A stretch of DNA of 64,000 nucleotides. Source: Ananas comosus. Lineage: Eukaryota; Streptophyta; Magnoliopsida; Poales; Bromeliaceae. Shown here piece by piece: positions 1 to 9,440 of this stretch. The position numbers and the translations under genes were made by a program. The stretch spans positions 10,530,415 through 10,594,414 of the forward strand of contig NC_033628.1 in NCBI RefSeq assembly GCF_001540865.1, in the 5' to 3' direction. Below the pieces are notes generated by a model. The model saw only the letters and a program-made list of their open reading frames with translations. It was not told where the DNA came from and ran no database searches. Numbering within the stretch: the stretch's first letter is position 1; the number at the start of each line of letters is the position of its first letter.

Positions 1-640
1 GCATGATTCCTATTCTTTTGGATTCTAGACTAAATATTTCTCTACTTTACAATACTTTAAAATTCGGGTCTAATTGACCAATTCGACTAGTCTAACAGTA
101 ACGCGATCAGCCGGTAAAGCGATTCGGTTCGACCTTTTGTACTAGATAAGTTAAAAAATTCCTTTGATCCGTTCAATCCAAAAATTCAACCATCAAGCCA
201 AAAAATCATTTCGGTTTTATTCAAAACAATTGGATTTTCTGTTGATATAAGTAATAGTAAAATCCAACGGCTTAAAATCAGTTTAGTTAATTTTATTTTT
301 ATTAACACATATTAATATTTTAAATAGTAAATGTGAAAACTTATATCCACTAAATTTGGTTTAAAATTTATTTTTTTAAAAAACATTATATAAAATAATT
401 ATATATATTATACAATAATTTTTAAAAAAATAATAAAATAATTATAACGTCATTAATTCCGACCTCACTAGTTCAACAATTTATATATACTCATTTATCC
501 CGGTTCAGTCATTTTGAACTCGAATCGATGTTTCTAATTATATAATTTAAAGTATATGGTTAGGCCAAATCTCAATCAACTATCATTAGCTCGACCTACG
601 CCGCGATTGTAAGTGTTTGATTTACTAACGGCTCAACTCC
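1..640. other. 5' flank of array copy 1, no gene
   Basis: AT-rich non-coding DNA. The stretch around 90-290 recurs, diverged, upstream of copies 3 (about 10790-10990) and 4 (about 18530-18740), so it belongs to the segment that was duplicated with the genes. No open frame of note. Confidence 0.6.
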
Positions 641-735
641 CTCGTACACGTGGTAAACCAGGTCCACGCATATAGCAGTTTGTTTTCAAACGAACCCAAC
701 TAATTGCGCGCCTCTTTCATCCCTTATAGATACCC
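640..735 (+). promoter_or_regulatory. Conserved promoter block of copy 1
   Basis: A G-box CACGTG (647-652) is followed by a half-repeat GGTCCACG, then an AACTAATTGCGCGCCTC block and a TATA-like TTATAGATA (724-732) that runs into CCCCCTCC. The same order is found upstream of copies 3 and 4, and degraded upstream of copy 5. Conservation between paralogues is seen; promoter function is inferred from G-box and TATA-like elements. Confidence 0.55.
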
Positions 736-771
736 CCTCCTCTCTCTCCCTCTTCTTCTTCTTCCTTTTTC

Positions 772-814
772 TCCTCTCTCTCTCTCTCTCTCTCTCTCCC
801 TCTCTCTCTCTCTC
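772..814 (+). repeat. (CT)n tract in the 5' leader
   Basis: CT dinucleotide repeat between the TATA-like element and the ATG. Copies 3, 4 and 5 carry CT/TTC tracts in the same place. Translation through it would need a non-ATG start, so it is leader, not protein. Confidence 0.85.
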
Positions 815-868
815 CCCCCGCAACGAGCCAACGCACAACAAAGAGCCAAGAACTCAAAGAAGAAGGAA

Positions 869-1501
869 ATGGGGTCCGTCCAACGACTGATCCCACAGTT
901 TGCGGACATGATGGCCGCGGAGGTGTCCTTCAACAGCGGCCACAGCGTCATCACGATCATCACCAGCGCCGCCTACTTTGTCGTTATCTGGATAAACGGA
1001 GTGATCCAATTTTACAGTCCCCGTGCCCGCGCCCGCCGTCGTGTAATCGTGGGCCTCCACATTAGCCGGCGCTCCATGCACAACGGCCCTATTGCCCTCC
1101 TCCAGCTCTGCGTCGCCAACCAGTGCCTCATCTACCAGCTGCTGCACCGCAGCGACGCCGCCCCCCCTGTCAGGCTCTATGAGTTCCTCGACGACAACCG
1201 GTTCCGCTTCACCGGCTTTGATGTGGAGCGGTCCGTGAATTCGCTGCGGATGGAATTCGGCCTCACGGTGAGGGTTTGGGCAGACCTGGGGGATGCGGCG
1301 TCGAGGAGGCTGCAGCAGGACGATCTGCGGTGGGCCGGGCTGGACCAACTGGTGAGGGAGGTGATGGGGATGGAGATGATCTGGCCAAACGAAGTGCGGT
1401 GGACCACGTTGCTCGAGCGAGTGCTGCCCCTGGAGTACGTCCCGTTAGCATGCGTCGACGCCGTCTTCTCCTACGAGCTCGGCAGGATTCTGTTAGGTTA
1501 G
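869..1501 (+). CDS. WRN-type 3'-5' exonuclease-fold protein, array copy 1
   Basis: Single-exon gene of 210 residues. The fold assignment rests on the order VGLxI (residues 61-65), an IALLQLC strand (75-81), CLIYQLLH (86-93), RFRFTGF (111-117), ADLGDAASRRL (138-148), a DDLRWAGL helix (151-158) and ACVDAVFSYELGR (194-206), matching plant Werner-syndrome-like exonucleases. These normally remove nucleotides from DNA 3' ends with a D-E-D-D metal site. Here ExoI reads H-I-S instead of D-x-E, the ExoII Asp is replaced by Ser (about 122) and only the ExoIII Asp (197) remains, so activity is unlikely. The start at 869 is the first ATG in frame, with purine at -3 and G at +4; upstream frame is CT repeat. 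No signal peptide is visible. It could be a nucleic-acid binding or interaction protein; function unknown. Confidence 0.8.
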   Translation: MGSVQRLIPQFADMMAAEVSFNSGHSVITIITSAAYFVVIWINGVIQFYSPRARARRRVIVGLHISRRSMHNGPIALLQLCVANQCLIYQLLHRSDAAPPVRLYEFLDDNRFRFTGFDVERSVNSLRMEFGLTVRVWADLGDAASRRLQQDDLRWAGLDQLVREVMGMEMIWPNEVRWTTLLERVLPLEYVPLACVDAVFSYELGRILLG

Positions 1502-1708
1502 GGGCTCCATCCTTTTCTTGCTCGCATCTCTTTCTCGATTCCATACAGAACATGCACGCATGGAGATGTTGAAATATATATGCGTCCTTCTTCTTCTTCT
1601 TCTTCTTCATCATCATCTTCTTCTTCTTCTTCTTCTTTTTTTATTTGTTGCTTCTGTCAAGATGATCGATCATGCATTATACGTATGATACTGCTGGTGT
1701 AACACGCA

Positions 1709-1775
<67 letters not shown>

Positions 1776-2446
1776 CCTGCAATTGAGGTTTCTTGTACAA
1801 TGATTGATGAACTCATGAACAACACTTCCCATAAGGTTTGCAAATGTTTTTTTTTTCTTTTGTTTTTGAGAGCGAACAGCAGCGTGTTATATCTCCATTT
1901 TATTTATTTTTTGAGAAATGTATCCAGCTAAAATTGCGAAATAATTTAAACTTTAAACTTCGAATTAATTTGGATACCAATCTTATATATATCAAGTTCT
2001 TAGCTGATTGTATTAGACATGATCAGCCGGATTTGAGAATGTTATTGCAACAAATTTGAGAGTACATACTCACATCTTAATTACAACCTTTTTTTGATAA
2101 ATTTTTAAAAGACTATGATTCTATCCGTTTGATTTTTTTTAAAAGATTTGTATATTTAGAAAATCGGTGGAAAACTTTTCTTCTTATTGTTTTTTTTTTG
2201 AGAAACAACTTTTCTTCTTATTGTTATTGTTGTTAAATAACAACTCTTTGTGACCAAATGATGGAAAAGTAAAATAAATTCCGCTTTTATGTTTTTAATT
2301 GTTCTGTTACCGAATAGGCACGGAAGATACAAAAATTACAATTAAACTTCCCTCTATCTCTCCTTATACTACTTTATGTAAAATTTTATTTCTAAAAAAT
2401 AAAATTAATTTACAGTTTACACATCTCCTTTTTCACATATAAAAAA
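1502..2446 (+). other. 3' flank of copy 1
   Basis: Contains a (TTC)n tract (about 1587-1640) that recurs after copies 3, 4 and 5, a (TA)n run (about 1712-1770), the conserved ACAATGATxGATGAACTCATG segment in two short blocks near 1798-1816, and an old SINE (separate entry). From 2046 to 2446 nothing but AT-rich DNA. Confidence 0.6.
1866..2045 (-). repeat. Diverged SINE carried in the 3' flank of copy 1
   Basis: Resembles the reverse complement of the younger SINEs in this window: tail-side AGCAGCGTG, then CATTTTATTTATT, then TTTGGATACCAA near the head. The same relic follows copies 3 and 4, and weakly copy 5 and the 4-kb relic, so the insertion predates the gene duplications. Confidence 0.5.
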
Positions 2447-3116
2447 GGCTAAATTACAGAAAACCCCCCTGTAATAACCCGCTTTTTCACTTTCCCCCCC
2501 TGACATTTAAAAACCTACACTTTGCCCCCTTATAAAATGAAAAATGTGCATTTCACCCCTACCGTTAGGGTTCCGTCAGGGGTTCTGTTAAAAAATATTT
2601 TTTTATACCGAAAATACCCTTCTGCCTCTTCTCTGATCCTTCGCTCCTTCCGGCTCGCCGCTTCGCCGCCTCGCCGCCTCGCCGCTTCGCCGCCTCGCCG
2701 CCTCGCCGTCCTCCACTGCTTCGCCCTCGCCCACATCCCCTTCGTCCTCCTCCGCCGCCTCGCCTTCGCCCTCGTTGTCCCTGCCTACCTCTCCATCAAC
2801 ACCCATCTTAGTATCTTCCCTACTGTCGCCGAAATCGATGGGCGACGACGGTGTAGGAGGAGAAGGGGAGCAGGTGGAGAAGAAATTGGAGAGGAATCGT
2901 GGCCGATTGAGGTGGAAATAGCGGCGGATTGAAGGGGCGGCTGAGGAAGCTCAGGAAGAAGACAACAATGGCGAGGGGCAAAATGGTCATTTTACACACT
3001 GTAACCCTCCTGTGAACATTTTTTATTTTACAAGGGGGCAAAGTGTAGGTTTTTAAATATCAGGGGGGGAAAGTGAAAAAGCGGGTTATTACAGGAGGGT
3101 TTTCTGTAATTTAGCC
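2447..3116. mobile_element. Non-autonomous Mutator-like element with ~100-bp TIRs
   Basis: About 100 bp at the left end (GGCTAAATTACAGAAAACCC...) is repeated inverted at the right end with few differences. The 9-mer TATAAAAAA occurs immediately outside both ends (2438-2446 and 3117-3125), the duplication length of Mutator-like elements. The GC-rich interior has tandem CGCCGCCTCG-type repeats (about 2655-2710) and open frames on both strands but no transposase, so it could be a Pack-MULE carrying captured host sequence. Confidence 0.8.
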
Positions 3117-3125
3117 TATAAAAAA

Positions 3126-4018
3126 ATATAAACAACTTAGTAATTAATTTTGCAAATTATAATTATGACTTAATTTTAGACATAAGATCCTTCGGTAAGT
3201 ATTACAAGTTCTTTTTTATTCCGTGATAAGCCTATAATAATCGGACCCGCTATTAGTGGCAGCAGCAAATAATATCCTAATCAAATTTAAATATTATAAT
3301 TTTATCTATAAAACTAATTGAGATCTCGTCCAAAGCTTAAGCGAACGCATAAATTTGCAAGGCCATCCGTTTCTTGATCACATTTCTTGTCAAATTAATG
3401 ATGAGACGTGCGGATCAAGTTTGTTTTCATCTTCTTTTTTTCAGTAATTTAAAACTGAATCAAATTGTGCGATCTAAAGTATTAAATTCATGAAAGGATT
3501 ACCATAAAAAGACACAACATTATAATATGTTACTTCGTGCCTATTTCCATCAGAATTAGTTCTTACATCCGTTGAATTTGATTCATATATCTATTTAATA
3601 GTTATGATAAAATAAAAAATCACGAAATGAAAAGTCATTTTAAGGAACACCCGTTCATGAATGGTCACTTCATGAAGTATTCGTTTATGGTTTATATAAG
3701 TTTATAGCATTGATTGTTGAAGGATAACCGTTGAAGAGTTTAAGTCTCTATTTATTATAATTCCTTTCTTATTTTCTTATTATTATTTTTTTTTTTACAA
3801 CTTAATCGAGTGGGTGATCAATAATTCGACTTCATGTATGCAAATATAGTTGAAGTTTATATCTTATTATATTTTGGGAGGCTATTCGTTGACCCGATGC
3901 GCACAAAATTGTTAGACTGGTAAGAACGAATTAAGCCTTAAGGAACGCGATATTGCGACATGCCTTGAAGTCTTTTTTATCACTCTACTTCATATAATTT
4001 TTATACTCAATTTGTTCT
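3126..4018. other. Duplicated 3' flank, no gene
   Basis: The part 3140-3430 is homologous to 20735-21055 and 25370-25960, that is, to the 3' flanks of copies 4 and 5. The remainder to 4018 is AT-rich with no recognisable feature. Confidence 0.55.
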
Positions 4019-4460
4019 AACAGCTCCTGTTAGGTTAGGAGATCCATCCATTTCTTGATCATGTCTTTTGATCGATTCGATAGAGAATATGCACGCATGG
4101 AGATGGTGAATGTGTTTTTTTTTTTTTTTCCTTTACTGGTCCTGTGAAGATGATCACGACACGTATGATAATACTGATGTAATGTGTATGCATAATTACT
4201 CTGCACACAGTAGGAATTTCTTGTATGATGATAGATGAACTCATGAACAATACTCCATCAGGTTTGACAATGTCCTTTCCTTTTTCTTAAGGTAACGTTC
4301 TCTACATTTTTGTGCGTTTTTCCCCCTTCTTTGAGGAATTAATTTGACAAAAAATATGAACTAATTAGATTTTAATTTGAAATTTAGATACCAATCATAT
4401 ATCGCCAATTGTATTAGATACAGTAGACCATATTTGAGAATGTTATTGAAGCAAATTTAA
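4019..4460 (+). pseudogene. Relic: 3' end of an exonuclease-fold array member
   Basis: Begins with the last codons and stop (CTGTTAGGTTAG), then the family 3' UTR: CCATCCATTTCTTGATCA, ATGCACGCATGGAGATGG, a T-rich tract in place of TTC repeats, GATGATC and the GATAGATGAACTCATGAACA block, then a degraded version of the family's reverse SINE (about 4330-4460). No coding body lies upstream, so this is the tail of a lost copy. Confidence 0.65.
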
Positions 4461-5027
4461 GCACACATATTTACACCTCATTAGTGGTAATCTTTTTTCG
4501 CAAGTTTTTAAAACATTGTTATTCCGACTCTTTTGGTTTTTGTTTGCCATTATTGGTTTTTCATTTTTTTTTTGATACCAAAGAAGAAAATTAAATACAA
4601 ATTACAAGTAATACTCCCTCTCTTCTTATACAATTGTATGTAAATATTTAATTTAAAGAGTGAATAAACTTTAGTTTGTTTTTTTGTGATATAGTGTACT
4701 TTTATTCTTACCACTGTATTTCATCCAAATACTTGTTCTACGGCCCAAGTCACAGGGTTCCTAGTTATAGTGGGACATGGAAAGTAAATTAAAAAAAAAA
4801 AAGAAATTGAGTTTGAGTTCAAAGGAAATGATCAGAGTTGTAGTGAACGGAATTTTTCCATGATTAATCTGGCACTATTAGATAAAAAAAAATAAATTTA
4901 GAACAAAAGTTTACATAGAAATATACTTCTGCATTCCGACACGACTGCAGAAAATATATAATAGTCGACTTATTAAGATTGTAAAAAATATATTGTAACC
5001 AACTCATTGCGATATGCGGAACATAAT
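4461..5027. other. AT-rich intergenic DNA
   Basis: No open frame or repeat end that I can support; 4560-4740 resembles the AT-rich distal flanks of copies 1 and 5 (about 2260-2440 and 24440-24650). Confidence 0.4.
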
Positions 5028-5544
5028 CACTACAACAGAATTAGGTTATAGGGACACATGTTTGGAACACTTTTGAATAAGTGTCTCATTTATACTAAAA
5101 CTTAAAAAAACATCTACTAATGCCTAAATATAAAGCTCAATCCAACTAAAAATAAAAGATTACTCTATTCAACCCACCATACTCAGTCTATTTGGCCCGA
5201 TTACAAATAGAAAAGAAAAAAAGAAAAAGAAAAATCAATTACCATCTTTTCTTCTCTCTTTATTCAATCCACTGAAATTCTAGACGAAGAGTCTTTCATG
5301 TTGTCCTCCTTCGCCACCGCAGCCAACGAGATAGAGTTTCGACGGTTGCTAAATGTTTAAATAAGTGTTGGTAAATTAGCAGCACTTTTTTAGGTTATAG
5401 CGACACTCTTTAACTGTCACTATATACCTAGCGACCCCACATATAGCAACACTTTTTAAAAATGTCGGTAATTTTAGCTAGCAGCACTTTTTTGACATGT
5501 ACCTATATTTAAAAGTGTCGCTATAGACCGTTTTTGTTGTAGCG
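5028..5544. mobile_element. CACTA-type MITE, copy A
   Basis: Starts CACTACAACAG and ends CTGTT/TTGTTGTAGCG in inverted form. AAT is duplicated on both sides (5025-5027, 5545-5547), the 3-bp duplication of CACTA (CMC) transposons. Near one end TAGCGACACTTTT-like units repeat, as in CACTA subterminal repeats. It encodes no transposase. Confidence 0.8.
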
Positions 5545-5743
5545 AATACAATTTCTCCGCAATTTCAAACGGAACCTAATTTGGATGTTATAATGTTTGG
5601 ATTGCCGCATTTCCTTTTTCACATTAAAATATAAAAAAATTACACAATTTAGTAATTGCGTGTCATCTAGAAAAGAAAATGGGTTGAATATAAATTAGAT
5701 AGTGCTTAATTAATATCCATGTATTATTACTTCAACCTGTATT

Positions 5744-5890
5744 TTTTTTTGAAAGATAGGTAGCACGCTACCCGCTTCGTTTATTTTATTTAAAAATAAA
5801 CTTAGCTAGAAATGTGAATCAATTAGGATTCGAATTTGAGTTTCGGATACCAACCACCAAGCCCTTTGTCACTTGCTCTAGGGATGGTCA
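5744..5890 (-). mobile_element. tRNA-type SINE, split at its head by a CACTA MITE
   Basis: Reverse orientation: poly-T, GGTAGCACGCTACC tail palindrome, then RNA polymerase III B-box (reverse of AGTTCGAATCC, here GATTCGAATTT) and A-box (reverse of AGTGGCAAAGGGC). The 15-bp duplication ACTTCAACCTGTATT lies at 5729-5743 and again at 6412-6426, separated by the CACTA element inserted in the SINE head; three head bases remain at 6409-6411. Confidence 0.75.
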
Positions 5891-6405
5891 CACTACAATA
5901 AAAACGGTCTATAGCGACACTTTTAAATGTAGGTATATGTCAAAAAAGTGCTGCTAGCTAAAATTACCGACACTTTTAAAAAGTGTTGCTATATGTGGGG
6001 TCGCTAGGTATATAGAGACAGTTAAAAAGTGTCGCTATAACCTAAAAGAGTGCTGCTAATTTACCAATACTTATTTAAGCATTTAATAACCGCTGAAACT
6101 CTATCTCGTTGGCTGCGGTGGCGGAGGAGGACGACAGGAAAGGCTCTTCGTCTAGAATTTCAGTGGATTGAGTGAAGAGAGAAGAAAAGATGGTAATTGA
6201 TTTTTCTTTTTTTTTTTCTTTTCTGTTTGTAATCGGGTCAAATGAACTGGGTGTGGTGGATTGAGTAGAGTAATCTTTTATTTTTGGTTGGATTGGACTT
6301 TATATTTAGGCATAAGTAGATGTTTTTTTAAATTTTAGCATAAATGAGACACTTATTCAAAAGTGTCCCAAACATGTGTCTCTATAATCTAATTCTGTTG
6401 TAGTG
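5891..6405. mobile_element. CACTA-type MITE, copy B, inverted relative to copy A
   Basis: Begins CACTACAATAAAAACGG and ends CTGTTGTAGTG, flanked by the 3-bp duplication TCA (5888-5890, 6406-6408). Its sequence is the reverse complement of copy A with scattered differences, so the pair forms a potential long hairpin with a ~350-bp loop. Confidence 0.8.
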
Positions 6406-6528
6406 TCAGTCACTTCAACCTGTATTAAACATGCAACTCCTGCCCTATAAACAGGCCGAGTCTCTAAATGCAGTCTTATTTTGGAAAGAAAATGGACTGG
6501 ATATAAATTATGTAGCATCTAATGCATA

Positions 6529-6531
<3 letters not shown>

Positions 6532-6594
<63 letters not shown>
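6532..6594. repeat. (TA)n(GA)n compound microsatellite
   Basis: About 15 TA units followed directly by about 16 GA units; it abuts a small MITE. Confidence 0.9.
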
Positions 6595-6597
<3 letters not shown>

Positions 6598-6812
6598 GCT
6601 AGAATACTTTCAAAAACACCAAATTGGTGGTGTTTTTGAGTTTTTAGCTTGATGAAGAAATATAAGATTGGGATGATGATGGCAGATGATGGTAGGTGAA
6701 ATAGTGTTTGATCCAAAGATATTAATAATAAAAAAGTAGATCCAATGGCTAAAAATTTAAAAGCACCAATGAGTTGATGCTTCTAAAAGAATTATAGCTC
6801 AATTCTATATAT
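6595..6812. mobile_element. Small MITE (TACTATTAATAG-end family), diverged
   Basis: Shares the family's internal landmarks: AAGCTxGAATACTxT at one end, GGATGATGATG, ATCCAATGGCTAAAAA and a short terminal inverted repeat. Hairpin CAAAAACACCA/TGGTGTTTTTG at 6610-6637. Related copies near 25440, 30300, 30590, 31470, 44830, 45075, 47320 and 61190. Confidence 0.45.
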
Positions 6813-7250
6813 AATATATATACATTATTATATAACCTGATTTAAAAACTTAAATCCTTATTCAACAAAAGTAAATTTAGGTACCAGTCGGATATTAAAT
6901 AAATACAAATATAAATTAGATATATATCAAATAAACAGAAGTAAAAGTTTAAAATTTTACGGATATATATTTAATTTATATTTTTTAAGTCTATAATAAA
7001 ATAAAATATTTTAAAAAATAAAAATTTCTAAAAAAATAATATAAAATATGACTATAAATTCCAAAAGTATCACACATATTGAAAAATAGCTAATCCAATT
7101 TGATGATCCAAATAAAAATCCGAATCCAAAGAAAAATAAAAAAAATTCGAATTCGAATTCGAATCCAAATGTATGTACGAATCAAATGGTAAAATTCTAA
7201 TTCGCATCCCGTAACTCTCGTATTGGGAGTTGGGTTGATAATATATCCAT
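6813..7250. other. AT-rich upstream region of copy 2
   Basis: Low-complexity AT-rich DNA with GAATTCGAATTCGAAT-like runs near 7146. It lacks the G-box block of copies 1, 3 and 4. Nothing else is recognised. Confidence 0.4.
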
Positions 7251-7330
7251 TATAAATTCCCCCTCCTAGCTCTCTCTCCTCTCTCTGCTTCTAAGTTCTA
7301 ACACCTCTCTCTCTTTCTTTCCCTCTCTTC
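7251..7330 (+). promoter_or_regulatory. TATA-like element and CT-rich leader of copy 2
   Basis: TATAAATTCCCCCTCC (7251-7266) corresponds to the TATA-like/CCCCCTCC junction of the other copies and is followed by a CT-rich leader up to the ATG at 7348. No G-box is visible upstream. Confidence 0.5.
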
Positions 7331-7347
7331 CTCTCCACGCAATTGAA

Positions 7348-8259
7348 ATGTTGCAACCGAAGGAGGAGACGAAAATGTCGGCAAAGTTGCAACCTAAGAA
7401 GGAGAAGAAAAGGTCGGCACCATTGAAACCGAAGGAGGAGGAGGAAATGTCGGCAACGTTGCAACCGAAGAAGGAGAAGAAAATGTCGGCAACGTTGCAA
7501 CCGAAGAAGGAGAAGAAAATGTCGGCACCATTGCAACCGAAGGCGGAGAAGAAAATATCGGCACCGTTGCAACCGAAGGAGGAGGAGGAAACGTCGGCGA
7601 CGTGCCAACCGGCCCTGACGAACAGCGAGAGGACCTTGGCCGAGGTGACCTTCGCCGGCGCCCACCGTATCTCCACCACCGTCACACACTCCGACGTCGT
7701 TGTCGCAGGATGGATCAACGAAACCATCCAACGCTGCAGTCGCCGTTACGGCGTCGCTGGCCCCCGCCAACGCCACGTCGTCGGCCTGGAGATCGCCTGC
7801 CAGCCGAATGGCAGCATCGCACTGCTCCAGCTCTGCGTCGGCAATCGCTGCCTCATCTACCAGCTGCTGCACAGCGACAGCGACAGCGAGAGCGAGAGCG
7901 AGAGCGACGATGACTACCCCGCTGGCGAGCTTTTCTCATTCGTCAGAGACGACCGGTTCTGTTTCGTCGCGGCCGGCGTGGACGAGGTTGTCTATCGGCT
8001 GCAGAGGGAGCACAGCTTCCTGGTGAGGAATACGGCGGACCTCGGCGACATGGCGGCGACGAGGCTGGGCCGGGAGGATCTGCGGCATGCTGGGCTGGAG
8101 CGGCTGGCGAGGAAGGTGATGGGATTGAAGATGGACGCGCCGGCGGAAGTGCAGATGAGCGAGTGCGGGCGGCGACACCTGAGCCGGCGGCAGATCGCCT
8201 GCGCCTCCGCCGACGCCTTCGTCTCCTTCGAGCTCGGGAGGATCCTCTTCGAGAGATGA
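7348..8259 (+). CDS. WRN-type exonuclease-fold protein with Lys/Glu repeat N terminus, array copy 2
   Basis: Single exon, 303 residues, ATG preceded by GAA. Residues 2-85 are exactly seven 12-residue repeats of the type LQPKKEKKMSAP (36 bp each), highly charged. Residues 97-303 are the exonuclease-like domain: HVVGLEIA (143-149), IALLQLC (157-163), CLIYQLLH (168-175), RFCFVAAG (203-210), TADLGDMAATRL (229-240) and a C-terminal ADAFVSFELGR (288-298). An acidic insert SDSDSESESESDDD (176-189) lies between the second strand region and the next helix. ExoI is E-I-A instead of D-x-E, the ExoII Asp is Val, and the ExoIII Asp (289) remains but its Tyr does not. It is the most divergent member, yet keeps the most canonical C terminus. 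Catalytic activity is unlikely; function unknown. The basic/acidic tail might be a nuclear or nucleolar interaction segment (inference). Confidence 0.8.
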   Translation: MLQPKEETKMSAKLQPKKEKKRSAPLKPKEEEEMSATLQPKKEKKMSATLQPKKEKKMSAPLQPKAEKKISAPLQPKEEEETSATCQPALTNSERTLAEVTFAGAHRISTTVTHSDVVVAGWINETIQRCSRRYGVAGPRQRHVVGLEIACQPNGSIALLQLCVGNRCLIYQLLHSDSDSESESESDDDYPAGELFSFVRDDRFCFVAAGVDEVVYRLQREHSFLVRNTADLGDMAATRLGREDLRHAGLERLARKVMGLKMDAPAEVQMSECGRRHLSRRQIACASADAFVSFELGRILFER

Positions 8260-8903
8260 AGCCGAATTGATACCGAATTAACGCAGAATATTTTAGGATT
8301 AGTTAGATTTATTTTATTTTATTTTATTTATTATTAGAAAGTATTTTTCATATAGCCCTTTTAAGTTTGTTGTTAGTCTGTTGGGTGAGTTGATGATTAT
8401 CCGGAAACGTGTGAGCCAGGCACTGTTTGCAAAGCACAGTTGCAAAGTGCAAATAAGCAGGAAGAGACATCTATTTATTAATTATATTCCAACTCAATAA
8501 AATTATTTTTTTATATTTTGTTTTTCATAAAGTAAAATAGTAACTTGACCAACTTTACTTACAATATCTATTGTGATTAATTTTTCGCCTTATTTGTTAT
8601 CTTTGCTCTTTTCANTTACGAAATAATTTTATAAATAATTTTATATAAAATATACTATTATAAATTAATTATTTTATTTCTAAAAATATATTTAGACATT
8701 GTTCTGAACTTTTTATCCAAACGCTACTGAAATTATTCTCTAGAATATCCAGAATGCATCCAAACACAAATTTACAATTGTTCAATCTTGTATTGGAATA
8801 TCCCCTATTTTCGAAAACAACAAAAGTTGTTCTCCAAAATTAGTTCTCCAACCAAACGCAGCTTAAATGTCGACATATCATTGCATAATCAACAAAACAG
8901 ACT
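8260..8903 (+). other. 3' flank of copy 2
   Basis: The segment from about 8286 to 8630 (TTAGTTAGATTTATTT, GTTGGGTGAGTTGATGATTAT, TTGTTATCTTTGCTC) recurs at about 13279-13700, without a gene beside it. One assembly N at 8615. From 8630 to 8903 nothing is recognised. Confidence 0.6.
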
Positions 8904-9072
8904 GACCGTCCCTAACGCAAGTGGCAAAAGGGCTTGGTGGCCGGTTGGTATCCGAGACCTAAGTTCGAATCCTAGTTGATTCACATTTCTAGCTAAGTTT
9001 ATTTCTAAATGAAATAAACGAAGCGAGACGAAGCGGGTAGCATGCTACCTTTCTCTCTCAAAAAAAAAAAAA
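8904..9072 (+). mobile_element. tRNA-type SINE
   Basis: Head GACCGTCCCTA, A-box AGTGGCAAAAGGGC, B-box AGTTCGAATCC, body GATTCACATTTC, tail GGTAGCATGCTACC and poly-A. It has an extra GAAGCGAGAC unit before the tail. Full-length compared with the copies at 13739 and 50332. Confidence 0.8.
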
Positions 9073-9103
9073 CAGTTCTCTCGGTTATATTGCTATAGCT
9101 GCA

Positions 9104-9334
9104 TACCCTAAACAGGAGGAAGGCAGCGGCGGCTTGCACCAGCTGTTGCAGGAGAACGCCTTTAACGACGTCGCGCTTGGAGACCAAGTTCTTCATGTCC
9201 TCGTCTCGCCTCGAATGAAGGCGATAGTCGCTGAGGGAACCGAGCATCATGCACATGCCCGAGTAAACCCAATACACCACAATTGGAACCACAACTCCTA
9301 AAACCTCATCAGAGGGAACATGGGAGTACTCCAT
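9104..9334 (-). pseudogene. SBH1: Truncated sphinganine C4-monooxygenase, N-terminal part only
   Basis: Reading down from the ATG at 9334, 77 residues match the N terminus of plant sphingoid base hydroxylases (fatty acid hydroxylase superfamily, ER membrane, phytosphingosine formation): SDEVLGVVVPIVVYWVYSG, then YRLHSR, KNLVSK and VVKGVLLQQLVQ. The first hydrophobic segment is residues 11-32. The remainder of the enzyme, including all His-box metal ligands, is missing on this strand; the frame leaves homology after residue 77 and runs into SINE DNA. A donor-like GGTATGC follows, so it could be an exon 1 whose other exons were lost. A TATA box is kept upstream. The family match is from memory of conserved residues. 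Confidence 0.65.
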
Positions 9335-9440
9335 GTAGCCAAATATGTATGTATTTATTGGCTTAGCTATAATAATAGGGAGAAAAAGAAGTTTTCTTAG
9401 TTGAGAATAGTTGTGAAGCTATATACATAAGCATGTGGGT

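Noticed and set aside
704..868. N-terminal extension of copy 1 upstream of 869, and similar ones in copies 4 and 5
   Set aside because: These read through the CT/TTC leader and begin at a TTG codon; no ATG is in frame, and the Ser/Leu runs are translated microsatellite.
6431..6652. 73-codon frame through TA/GA repeats
   Set aside because: Translated microsatellite (YIYIYI, ERERER) with no other content.
7351..7602. CRISPR-like array of 36-bp units
   Set aside because: The units are contiguous without spacers, in frame, and in a plant gene; it is a coding minisatellite.
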